The notes under the pieces were generated by a model that had not been told where the DNA came from, made no database searches, and saw only the letters and a list, made by a program, of their open reading frames with translations. From Deltaproteobacteria bacterium UBA2221 (GTDB lineage Bacteria; Desulfobacterota; Syntrophorhabdia; Syntrophorhabdales; WCHB1-27), in NCBI GenBank assembly GCA_002328485.1, contig DCUF01000042.1:1-29201 (forward strand): 29,201 nucleotides of DNA, given 5' to 3'. A program made the position numbers and the translations under genes. Numbering within the stretch: position 1 is the stretch's first letter; each line of letters starts with the position of its first letter. Positions 17,104-24,682 of this stretch are shown piece after piece.

Positions 17104-18384
17104 GTGCGGGTAGATCTCAAGTACGGATTGGAAGGACTCTCGGTGGATGTCGAGGAAACTCCTGGTTTCCTTGGCGTTCTGCGACCCACGGAACCGGAGC
17201 CCCTCGGCGACCCGTCGGGAACCATCGCAGAGAGTCTTGGTGCCCCCATCGCTTTGCGGTCTCTGTCAGAGATCTCGAAGGGGAGGAAGTCGGCTTGTAT
17301 CGTTGTCAGCGACAGCACCCGCCCTGTCCCGAACCGTCTCATCCTTCCACCAATGCTGCGTATCATCGAGGACCAGGGAATCGCCCCTTCCGCCATCACC
17401 ATCCTCATAGCTACCGGCATCCACCGGCCATCCACCGAGACTGAGCGTCGGGAGCTTCTTGGCCCGGAAATCCTGGCCCGATACGCGGTTGTTGACCATC
17501 TATCGAAGGAACGAAGCGAGATGGTTCAGGTCGGAAGGATCGGCGGAACCGTACCTGCCCTCATAAATAGACGCTACGTTGATTCGGGTCTGAAGGTTCT
17601 CACCGGTTTTATTGAGCCCCATATGTGGGCCGGCTATTCGGGGGGGAGAAAAGCGATTCTTCCGGGTATTTCCTCGGTCGAGACCCTTGAATATATGCAC
17701 GGCCCCGAGATCATTGCCCATCCGGGCACGGAATACGGCAGGCTGGATGGCAATCCCTTCCACCAGGCCGGTCTCGAGGTGATGGATTACGCGGGGGCCG
17801 ATTTCTTAGTAAATGTGACCCTCAACAGCAGGAAAGAGGTAACAGGGGTGTTTTCAGGCCATCCTGTGCATGGCCACCTGGCCGGTTGCCGTTTCCTTGA
17901 ACAGCACTGCGTCAGGGAACTGGATGGGCCGCTCGATTTTATCGTAACGACAAACGCCGGCGCGCCCCTGGACTGCAACCTCTACCAGACGGTCAAGGGT
18001 ATTACGGGAGCCTCGCCGGTGGTCAAGAAGGACGGGGACATCGTCATTGCGAGCCGATGTGCGGAGGGGGCAGGGAGCGAGGAGTATCGCAAGGTTCTGG
18101 ACATGGTCGATTCTCCTGAGGTTTTCCTTTGCCGCCTCAGGGAAAAGGAATTTTTCGTGCCCGATCAGTGGTGTGCCCAGGAGACCTATCAGGTAGTGGC
18201 TGAGAAGGATGTGTGGCTCTATACAGAAGGCCTACCCCCTGAGCAGGTTGCGAGGTACCATATGTTGCCCGTGGATTCTATTGAGAAGGCGATCGAGTTT
18301 CTCCTTCGAAAACATGGCTCTGACGCCCGCTGGGCCATTGTCCCCGACGGTCCCATGCTTATCCTTCGGCTTAGCCAGCATTAG
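17104..18384 (+). CDS. LarA-family nickel-pincer-dependent racemase (lactate racemase-like)
   Basis: 426 aa from the GTG at 17104. An in-frame TTG at 17023 would add 27 residues, but its GGGG is 1 nt away, whereas GGAG precedes the GTG. From this GTG the key residues also fall at nearly the numbers of Lactobacillus plantarum LarA: Asp70 and Arg73 (SDSTRPVP), His107 (ATGIHRPS), His173 and Lys183 (GFIEPHMWAGYSGGRKAILP) and His199 (MHGPEI), against D72, R75, H108, H174, K184, H200. Lys184 and His200 are the cofactor anchors, so the site is intact. It interconverts D- and L-lactate or a related 2-hydroxyacid; family members vary in substrate. LarB, LarC and LarE, needed to make the pincer cofactor, are not in the window. 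It ends with the family motif VPDGP. Confidence 0.9.
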   Translation: MRVDLKYGLEGLSVDVEETPGFLGVLRPTEPEPLGDPSGTIAESLGAPIALRSLSEISKGRKSACIVVSDSTRPVPNRLILPPMLRIIEDQGIAPSAITILIATGIHRPSTETERRELLGPEILARYAVVDHLSKERSEMVQVGRIGGTVPALINRRYVDSGLKVLTGFIEPHMWAGYSGGRKAILPGISSVETLEYMHGPEIIAHPGTEYGRLDGNPFHQAGLEVMDYAGADFLVNVTLNSRKEVTGVFSGHPVHGHLAGCRFLEQHCVRELDGPLDFIVTTNAGAPLDCNLYQTVKGITGASPVVKKDGDIVIASRCAEGAGSEEYRKVLDMVDSPEVFLCRLREKEFFVPDQWCAQETYQVVAEKDVWLYTEGLPPEQVARYHMLPVDSIEKAIEFLLRKHGSDARWAIVPDGPMLILRLSQH

Positions 18385-18414
18385 AGCGATTGCCAAGAGG
18401 AAGCAAAATCTCTT

Positions 18415-18429
18415 GCCCTCCAAGAGGGC
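18415..18429. terminator. Perfect 6-bp hairpin between convergent genes
   Basis: GCCCTC, a CAA loop, GAGGGC. It lies in the short gap between the convergent larA-like and YkvA genes. No T run follows on the plus strand and only a short TTTT some bases on for the minus strand, so a terminator role is possible but weak. Confidence 0.25.
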
Positions 18430-18443
18430 TGAACACGTCATGT

Positions 18444-18851
18444 CTACGTCCCGGTCAGGTGGGCAATCAGTCGAAAAGTAGCGTAGATGGCGAGAAGCCA
18501 GATGCAGACGATGAAGGCGCCCCCTATCAGACTCCTGATCTTCTTGGCTGGAGGATTCTTTTCGGCCTCCTGCCTGCATTCCTGCAATTCGTCGTCCGGT
18601 ATCATGCGCAGGAGAAGGGTAATCCCCGCGGGTATCAGAATAAGATCATCAAGATAGCCGAGAACAGGGACAAAATCAGGCATCAAATCAATGGGACTAA
18701 GGGCATAACTGATGATGAGAATGGCCAATGCCTTGGCACATAAGGGTGTTCTTGGATGCCTTGAGCATAGGTAAAGGGCATAGACATCCCTTTTCAGTAT
18801 CTTCGCTCTCTCCCTCCAGGCTTTCCGTTCCAAGGAGAGATAGTATATCAT
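18444..18851 (-). CDS. YkvA/DUF1232 family small membrane protein
   Basis: 135 aa. The DUF1232 signature YALSPIDLMPDFVPVLGYLD lies at about residues 49-68, inside a hydrophobic stretch running to ~80; a second membrane helix spans about 110-130 (GGAFIVCIWLLAIYATF). The function of this widespread family is not established. The start is well supported: AAGGAG eight bases before the ATG at 18851. It is convergent with the LarA-like gene (59 nt apart) and divergent from the first hybrid kinase. It has no link by overlap to either, and nothing about it is broken. Confidence 0.88.
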   Translation of the reverse strand: MIYYLSLERKAWRERAKILKRDVYALYLCSRHPRTPLCAKALAILIISYALSPIDLMPDFVPVLGYLDDLILIPAGITLLLRMIPDDELQECRQEAEKNPPAKKIRSLIGGAFIVCIWLLAIYATFRLIAHLTGT

Positions 18852-19153
18852 TTTGCGCGCTCCTTTTTGTCAGGTTATCTGCCCCGTTGTAGAGGGGACT
18901 TTTGCACAAGTGATCTACCCAAAATACCTTCTAACTGATTGTGGGAAGTTTTGCGAAGGGCTCAAGGAAAAAGAGGAGCCGGGACGATCGCTATGATATA
19001 GTATCTGGGTGATAGCTCCGCCGAGGTGAGATTGCCCCGTTATGAGGCTTTTCTCCCCTAATGAAGCCCGAGGGCCGGCGGTCTCTTTGGTGGTGCCCGC
19101 CCCCCGGAGGGGAAAGGGATTACCGTAATGGCGAGAATTTTAGAGCCTGAAGG
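18852..19153. other. 302-nt divergent gap before the first hybrid kinase
   Basis: No gene longer than a dozen codons is supported. A TATGATATAG stretch near 18993 could hold a -10 element, but no good -35 is found. The 130 nt before the kinase are GC-rich with small hairpins, including GGCTT (19046-19050) with AAGCC (19064-19068) and CCCC/GGGG around 19110. A 12-codon ORF (19128-19166) overlaps the kinase start and is listed separately. No known riboswitch class was recognised. Confidence 0.4.
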
Positions 19154-19166
19154 ATGGCCTGTGTGA
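19128..19166 (+). CDS. Possible 12-codon leader peptide overlapping the kinase start
   Basis: ATG at 19128, product MARILEPEGWPV, stop TGA at 19164-19166. AAAGGGA lies about 8 nt upstream. Its stop overlaps the in-frame GTG (19163) of the kinase as GTGTGA, sharing bases as in coupled genes. It is tiny and could be chance. Confidence 0.25.
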   Translation: MARILEPEGWPV

Positions 19167-22090
19167 AGCCATTGGGAACAGCCAACTACGACGTTGTCTT
19201 GAACAGCCTCTACCGAGAGTTGCTGAGCGACGCTACCCTCACCCAGAAGATCAAGTCTATTGTCGATGTCGTCACAGAGACCCTCGGTGCTGATTTTTCC
19301 AGGATCTGGATCACGAGACCCGGAGACCTCTGCGAACGGGGTTGTCTCCATGGATCGGTTACGGACGGCCCCCACGTTTGCAGGGAACGAAACTCCTGTC
19401 TCCATCTGATCGCCAGTTCGGGGCGGTATACCCATACCAACGGCAGACATCGGCGTGTTCCCTTTGGCGCATACAAGATCGGACGGGTAGCCAGCGGAGA
19501 ATGGTCTCATTTTGTGACCAACGATGTAGTCCACGATGAAAGGGTGCATGACCATGAATGGGCAAAGAGGCTTGGGCTTGTCTCTTTTGCCGGGTATCGC
19601 CTTGTTTCTTCTGACGGACGGACGGTGGGCGTCCTGGCCATGTTCAGCAAGAAGGTCATTGCCGCCAGCCAGGAGAATCTGTTGGAGAGCTTTGCCGCCA
19701 TGGCATCCCAGGCCATCATGGTCGGAGTGGCCCAGGAGACACTGAGAGAGAGCGAGGAGAAATATCGAACCCTCGTGGATAATATGCAGGATGCCGTGTA
19801 CCGATGCGATCTGGGCGGCAGACTGCTCTTCTGCACCCCATCCGCCGCGCGCCTGCTGGGCTATTCATCCGTGGAAGAGTTGGTGGGAAAGGATATCGCC
19901 GAAGCCTTTTATTCGGATCCCCAAGAGAGGGAGAAACTGCTGGCCATCTTGCATCAACACGGCGTAGTCACGAACTACGAGGTGACGCTCAAACGTAAGG
20001 ACGGAACGTCTGTTCTTATTTCCACGAACAGCCACTTCTATCGGGACAGGGACGGAGAGGTCATAGGTATTGAGGGTGTATACAGAGATGTCACCAAGCG
20101 CAAGCTGGCAGAAGAAGCGCTGCGGCAGAGCGAGGAGAAATACCGAACCCTTGTGGAAAACGCAAACGATGGTATCGTCATCGTACAGGACGGCATTATC
20201 AAGTATGCCAACCCTCGCATGGCTGAGCTTGACGGCAGCACGGTCGATCTTCTGATTGGCTCACCCATAACGGACCATATCCATCCAAGCGATGTGGAGA
20301 GGGTTGCCGACCTGCACCGGCGGCGCATGGCCGGAGAAGAGGTGGTCTCCTCGTACGAGGCCCTCCTGAGACGCAGAGATGGCACGCCGGCGAGGGCAGA
20401 GTTGACCCTCGGGGTGTTCAATTACAAAGGAAGGTCTGCGACGCTGGCCATAGTCAGGGATACCTCCGACCGCAGGAGGTTGGAGGAAGAGCTCCGTAAA
20501 TCCCGGGACGAACTGGAGTTGCGCGTGGAGGAAAGAACTCAGCAACTCAGAGAAAGTGAAGAAATTGCCCGTAACCAGCTCGCAGAAATCGAGGCGTATT
20601 ACAAGTTTGCCCCTGTTGGTCTGGCCATCCTTGATCGGCAGCTCAGACACGTCAGGGTCAACCAAAAGCTGGCGGAGATAAACGGCATCAGCCCTCACGA
20701 ACACATCGGTCGGACCGTTGGGGAAGTGGTTAACCAAAAAGTCGCAGGTTGGCTCGAAAGCGTAGCCCCGCGCATTTTGGAAGGCGGCGAGACGATCAAG
20801 GATGTGGAGATAACCAGAAACACTGCTGAGGGGCAGGGTCTTGGGGTGACCGCTCGGGTGAACCTCTTTCCCGTAAGGGGCCTAAACGGAAGTGTGACCG
20901 GCATCGGTCTCATCTATGAAGACATCACCGAAAACAAGCGGCTTGAAGACCAACTCCGCCAGGCCCACAAGATGGAGGCCCTCGGCATCTTCGCCGGAGG
21001 CATTGCCCACGACTTCAACAACATCCTTGCTGCCATCATTGGCTTCTGCGAGCTGGCCAGAGACAAGACCCCGGAGATGTCTCCCACCCACCGTCATCTG
21101 GAGAGGGTCTTAAGCGCCGGCTTACGGGGCAGGGATTTGGTGAGGCAGATCTTGACTTTCAGCCGGCAGACAGGTCTTGAACAAAAGGTGCTTCAATTAG
21201 GGTCGCTTGTTAAAGAAACGGTCAAGCTTCTTCGTGCCTCCATCCCCGCTACCATCCACATGCAGGTGAATGCGAAGGGCAGCTCTCACTTTGTGCTCGC
21301 AGACCCGACGCAGATGCAGCAGGTGCTCATGAATCTGTGCGCCAACGCCGCCCATGCCATGGGTGAGTCCGGCGGCACCCTGACCATCGATCTTGGTACC
21401 GTGAATTTCTCATCCCCCAAGGACGCCCCGGACCCTGCCCTGAATCCAGGCCGCTATGTGAGGCTTTCGGTCTCCGATACCGGAGCAGGCATGACCGCCG
21501 ACGTGGCCGGAAGGATATTCGATCCCTTTTTTACCACCAAGAAACCTGCCGAAGGAACAGGACTCGGCTTGCCGGTTGCTCACGGTATCGTAGCGAAACA
21601 TGGGGGCGCAATCACCGTTTGGAGCGAGCCGGGTAGGGGCTCTATCTTCACTGTCTACCTCCCCGAGTACAGGGGCGAGGGAGAACGCTCCTCCCGAGAC
21701 CGGGACACCCTGATCCCTCACGGGCACGAGCGGGTGCTTATTGTCGAGGATGAGGAACCCCTTGCCCAGATGATGGACGAGATGCTCACGAGGCTGGGTT
21801 ACGCGGTCACCTGTAGAACTGGAAGCCGGGAGGCACTCGCCCTGATCAGACACGATCCTCATCAGTTTGATCTCGTCATTACCGATCAGACCATGCCGGG
21901 TATGACAGGTATCGAGTTGGCTAAGGAAGTGCACGCCACCAGGCCAAACCTACCGGTAATACTGTGCACGGGTTTCAGTAGCCAGACTGATGTCCCATCT
22001 GTTCAACGGGCCGGCATAAGCACATCTATCACAAAGCCCTTGACTAGAGCGGAGCTGGCTAAGACGGTGAGGGAAGTACTCGACAGGTAG
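19154..22090 (+). CDS. Hybrid sensor histidine kinase: GAF, three PAS, HisKA, HATPase, receiver
   Basis: 978 aa, no membrane segment, so cytoplasmic. An N-terminal GAF-like domain (about 20-195) carries a Cys/His cluster: C60-x3-C64-x-H66, then H75-C76-x5-C82-x-H84. Three PAS domains follow (about 203-314, 327-438, 480-592), with a coiled coil at ~440-478. HisKA has phospho-acceptor His619 in GGIAHDFNNILAAI; HATPase (~712-836) has N727/N731, SDTGAGM and GTGLGL. The receiver (~858-975) has acidic EDEE, Asp911 in VITDQTMPGMTG and Lys961. The ATG at 19154 has GAAGG directly against it; the GTG at 19163 has AAGGA at 8 nt and may be the true start. It is the first of three tandem hybrid kinases; no HPt protein or DNA-binding partner is next to it. 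The signal is unknown. Confidence 0.93.
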   Translation: MACVKPLGTANYDVVLNSLYRELLSDATLTQKIKSIVDVVTETLGADFSRIWITRPGDLCERGCLHGSVTDGPHVCRERNSCLHLIASSGRYTHTNGRHRRVPFGAYKIGRVASGEWSHFVTNDVVHDERVHDHEWAKRLGLVSFAGYRLVSSDGRTVGVLAMFSKKVIAASQENLLESFAAMASQAIMVGVAQETLRESEEKYRTLVDNMQDAVYRCDLGGRLLFCTPSAARLLGYSSVEELVGKDIAEAFYSDPQEREKLLAILHQHGVVTNYEVTLKRKDGTSVLISTNSHFYRDRDGEVIGIEGVYRDVTKRKLAEEALRQSEEKYRTLVENANDGIVIVQDGIIKYANPRMAELDGSTVDLLIGSPITDHIHPSDVERVADLHRRRMAGEEVVSSYEALLRRRDGTPARAELTLGVFNYKGRSATLAIVRDTSDRRRLEEELRKSRDELELRVEERTQQLRESEEIARNQLAEIEAYYKFAPVGLAILDRQLRHVRVNQKLAEINGISPHEHIGRTVGEVVNQKVAGWLESVAPRILEGGETIKDVEITRNTAEGQGLGVTARVNLFPVRGLNGSVTGIGLIYEDITENKRLEDQLRQAHKMEALGIFAGGIAHDFNNILAAIIGFCELARDKTPEMSPTHRHLERVLSAGLRGRDLVRQILTFSRQTGLEQKVLQLGSLVKETVKLLRASIPATIHMQVNAKGSSHFVLADPTQMQQVLMNLCANAAHAMGESGGTLTIDLGTVNFSSPKDAPDPALNPGRYVRLSVSDTGAGMTADVAGRIFDPFFTTKKPAEGTGLGLPVAHGIVAKHGGAITVWSEPGRGSIFTVYLPEYRGEGERSSRDRDTLIPHGHERVLIVEDEEPLAQMMDEMLTRLGYAVTCRTGSREALALIRHDPHQFDLVITDQTMPGMTGIELAKEVHATRPNLPVILCTGFSSQTDVPSVQRAGISTSITKPLTRAELAKTVREVLDR

Positions 22091-22237
22091 CCTCCCGGTT
22101 TTTACAAGCTAAAGAGCCCAGCCTCCTTTCGATCACCCAGACTTCTATCCAATATCGCCAGGGAAAAGTAGGCCTTGTTCCGTGTAACTTCCTGAAAATA
22201 TGTCCCCAGGGCATGAAGCCGGCACTGAATCATCTTT

Positions 22238-22254
22238 CGCCGCCCTTCTCGGCG
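22238..22254. promoter_or_regulatory. Dyad just upstream of the consensus promoter
   Basis: CGCCG (22238-22242), 7 nt, CGGCG (22250-22254), ending one base before the -35 box. An overlapping alternative pairing is CCGCC/GGCGG. It could be an operator or activator site. Confidence 0.3.
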
Positions 22255-22255
22255 G

Positions 22256-22284
22256 TTGACACGCCTTGGCACGCCTTCTATAAT
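22256..22284 (+). promoter_or_regulatory. Perfect sigma-70 consensus promoter
   Basis: TTGACA (22256-22261), exactly 17 nt, TATAAT (22279-22284): both boxes match the consensus at every base. Transcription would start near 22291 and run through the 41-codon ORF into the second kinase. Confidence 0.75.
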
Positions 22285-22403
22285 TTCTCTGGGACGTCGA
22301 CACAGGAATCCCTTACCGTGCCGTTTTCCGCAGCCCTCGGTGGCGGTCTGAGGATTGTTTCTCTCTTCCCACCGAATGGAAGGGGGGGTACGGGAGTACC
22401 GAT

Positions 22404-22529
22404 ATGAGGAATAGCAGAACTGTAGCTTTGATTGACCGGCAATCCTTTTCGGACATGACGAAGGAACGGCTTCTCGAGGAGGTTGTGGCTCCCAGGAGCG
22501 TCGTTATAGCCGTCAAGTATTCCCAATAG
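22404..22529 (+). CDS. 41-aa small protein or leader peptide, coupled to the second kinase
   Basis: ATG at 22404 with GGGAG seven bases upstream; TAG at 22527-22529. The product starts MRNSRTVALIDRQSFSDM and ends VVIAVKYSQ, has no membrane segment and is mildly amphipathic. It is in a different frame from the kinase that begins 5 nt after its stop, so it is not a missed N-terminus by simple extension. The kinase has no Shine-Dalgarno of its own; the bases before its ATG are inside this ORF's end, which suggests translational coupling. It lies about 113 nt downstream of a perfect promoter. No family was recognised. The small size leaves chance possible, but ribosome site, promoter and spacing agree. 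Confidence 0.6.
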   Translation: MRNSRTVALIDRQSFSDMTKERLLEEVVAPRSVVIAVKYSQ

Positions 22530-22534
22530 GCCCA

Positions 22535-24526
22535 ATGAAGCACCACTCGGAAGCGGAACTCCTCGAAAGAATATCCGGCTTAGAAAAGAGGATTCAGGAA
22601 CTGGAGTTTCTGGTCAACGTCGGTCCTGACCTCTTCTTCTTAAAAGACTTACAGCTCCGTTACCAACTCAGCAACCGAGCAAATGCAACCTTCTTCGGGC
22701 GCAATCAAGCAGATATTCTGGGCAGAACCGACAAGGAACTTATGGCGGAAGAAGCTGCCCTGGCTTGTGAGGAATGTGATCGGCAGGCTATTCGTGAGAA
22801 GCAGATGGTGGTCAGCATCGAGGCGGTCGGGGACAGATTCTGTGAAACTCGCAGATTTCCCGTCATTGAGAAGGGTGAAATCGTCGGGGTAGCCGGCATT
22901 ATCCATGACATCACCGACCGCAGGAGGACCGAGCTGGCCCTGAGGACAAGCCAGCTTCAACTGTCCGAAGCGATGGACCTTGCCAATATCGTCTACTGGG
23001 AGTTCGATTCCACGGATAATACATACACCTTCAATGATCCCTTCTATGCTCTTTATGGTACCACCGCCGAGCAGGAGGGAGGATACCGGATGGCAAGGGA
23101 AGAATATGCAAAACGATTTATCCATCCCGATGATCAGCAGCTCGTCTATCAATTCGTGAAACAAAACACTGCAAGCCCGGGCCTCCAATCCGTTGCCGAT
23201 CTTGAACACCGTATTGTTCGTCGTGACGGGGAAATACGGTACATTCTGGTGCGAACCAGGATCGTTAAGGATGATTCAGGCCGCGTCGTCAAAAGGTACG
23301 GGGCAAACCAGGACATCACCCGGCGTAAGCAGGCAGAGGAGGAGAAGGCTCGTCTCGAGGAACAGCTCCGACAGGGCCAAAAGATGGAAGCCCTCGGTAC
23401 CTTTGCCGGGGGCATCGCCCACGACTTCAACAACATCCTTGCTGCCATCATAGGCTTCTGCGAGCTGGCCCGAGACAAGGTTTCCGAGACGTCCCCCGCC
23501 CGCCGTCATCTTGATAGGGTATTCACGGCCGGTCTGCGCGGCAGGGACTTGGTCAGGCAGATCCTGACCTTCAGCCGTCAAGCGGGTTTAGAAAAGAAGG
23601 TGCTTCAGTTAGGGCCGATTGTCAAAGAGACGGTAAGGCTCCTCCGCGCATCTATACCCACGACCATCGATATTCGGGTAAAGGCAAACAACGGTTCGCA
23701 CTTTGTTCTCGCGGACTCGACCCAGATACAGCAAGTGATCATGAACCTCTGCGCGAACGCCGCGCAGGCCATGGGTAAGAGCGGGGGCGCCATAGCGATC
23801 GACCTCGGCACTGTTGGCTTCTCCTCGCCCGGGGAAGCGCCCGACCCCGTCCTGCTCCCCGGCCGCTACGTGAAACTGTCCGTTGCTGATACAGGAGAAG
23901 GAATGACCTCCGACGTAGCGGGCAGGATCTTCGACCCCTTCTTTACCACCAAGAGCTTTCCTGAAGGGACGGGCCTCGGCCTGTCAGTCGCCCACGGGAT
24001 CGTCGGAAACCACGGAGGTGCCATCACCGTGCGGACTGAACCGGGCAGAGGTTCTATCTTCACGGTATACCTCCCCGAGTATGTGGGCGAGAAAAATATC
24101 ACCTCCCCGGGACGCGACCCAGACGTCCATCACGGGCACGAGCGTCTGCTGTTCATTGAGGATGAGGAACCACTTTCCCAAATGGGGGGCGAGATGCTCA
24201 CGAGACTGGGGTATACGGTCACATGCAAGACGAGCAGCCGTGAGGCGCTGGCCCTTATAAGACAGGACCCTTATCGGTTTGACATTGTCCTTACCGATCA
24301 GACCATGCCGGAAATGACCGGTCTCACGCTGGCAACCGAACTGCGCACCATCCGACCAGACCTACCCATAATACTCTGCACGGGTTTCAGTAATGAGGTC
24401 GATGCCGAGACGGCCAAACAGGCAGGCCTCAGCGCATTTGTCATGAAGCCGTTGACCAGAGCGGAGCTGGCTAAGACGGTGAGGGAAGTACTCGACGCAC
24501 GGCCCGCCTCGCCTCACAAACGATAG
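22535..24526 (+). CDS. Hybrid sensor histidine kinase: two PAS, HisKA, HATPase, receiver
   Basis: 663 aa, cytoplasmic. An N-terminal coiled stretch (1-24) is followed by PAS 1 (about 25-128, LFFLKDLQLRYQLSNRAN at its start) and PAS 2 (about 140-264, ending GANQDITRRKQAEEEK). HisKA has His296 in GGIAHDFNNILAAIIGFCEL; HATPase (~390-514) has N404/N408, ADTGEGM and GTGLGL; the receiver (~536-655) has EDEE, Asp588 in VLTDQTMPEMTG and Lys638. From HisKA to the end it is closely related to the preceding kinase, including 39 identical nucleotides near the 3' end. The ATG lies 5 nt after a 41-codon ORF and lacks its own ribosome site. No membrane segment or DNA-binding output; it must pass phosphate to a protein encoded elsewhere or act through its own receiver. 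Confidence 0.93.
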   Translation: MKHHSEAELLERISGLEKRIQELEFLVNVGPDLFFLKDLQLRYQLSNRANATFFGRNQADILGRTDKELMAEEAALACEECDRQAIREKQMVVSIEAVGDRFCETRRFPVIEKGEIVGVAGIIHDITDRRRTELALRTSQLQLSEAMDLANIVYWEFDSTDNTYTFNDPFYALYGTTAEQEGGYRMAREEYAKRFIHPDDQQLVYQFVKQNTASPGLQSVADLEHRIVRRDGEIRYILVRTRIVKDDSGRVVKRYGANQDITRRKQAEEEKARLEEQLRQGQKMEALGTFAGGIAHDFNNILAAIIGFCELARDKVSETSPARRHLDRVFTAGLRGRDLVRQILTFSRQAGLEKKVLQLGPIVKETVRLLRASIPTTIDIRVKANNGSHFVLADSTQIQQVIMNLCANAAQAMGKSGGAIAIDLGTVGFSSPGEAPDPVLLPGRYVKLSVADTGEGMTSDVAGRIFDPFFTTKSFPEGTGLGLSVAHGIVGNHGGAITVRTEPGRGSIFTVYLPEYVGEKNITSPGRDPDVHHGHERLLFIEDEEPLSQMGGEMLTRLGYTVTCKTSSREALALIRQDPYRFDIVLTDQTMPEMTGLTLATELRTIRPDLPIILCTGFSNEVDAETAKQAGLSAFVMKPLTRAELAKTVREVLDARPASPHKR

Positions 24527-24646
24527 ATCCCTGATGTGTTGATCACTAAAACCTTTTTCGGAAAATATAACCCTGGCGCCCGTTGGATTCTGGTCCCGGA
24601 CGGTCCCGTGCCCAGTAGCGCCTCCCTCTTTACCCGCTCCTCATAA
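24527..24646 (+). pseudogene. Relic of a LarA-type C-terminal coding end
   Basis: Directly after the second kinase's stop and in the same frame, an open stretch runs to TAA at 24644-24646. Its centre (24566-24613) encodes YNPGARWILVPDGPV, against HGSDARWAIVPDGPM at the end of the intact LarA-like gene. At the DNA level 29 of 40 bases match between 24574-24613 and 18321-18360. VPDGP close to the C-terminus is characteristic of LarA proteins. Nothing of the rest of larA is present, and the tail after the motif differs, so this is a decayed 3' fragment rather than a gene. Confidence 0.6.
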
Positions 24647-24682
24647 GTATGTAGATTATTACAGCGAATTCCGGGGTCAGAC

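Larger units (their letters stand above)
22091..22403 (+). other. Non-coding leader region upstream of the small ORF and second kinase
   Basis: No protein gene is supported in this 313-nt stretch. It holds a perfect consensus promoter at 22256-22284 with a small dyad just before it. The transcribed leader from about 22291 to 22403 is GC-rich with a G7 run at 22383-22389. The first 150 nt after the preceding kinase show no convincing terminator. Confidence 0.5.

Noticed and set aside
22266..22284. TTGGCACG resembling the -24 box of a sigma-54 promoter
   Set aside because: The matching -12 box (TTGCA-like) is absent at the needed distance; the same stretch is better read as the spacer and -10 of a sigma-70 promoter.
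22213..22407. A 64-codon plus-strand frame across the promoter region before the second kinase
   Set aside because: It runs through the perfect promoter and the leader, has no good ribosome site and no family resemblance.
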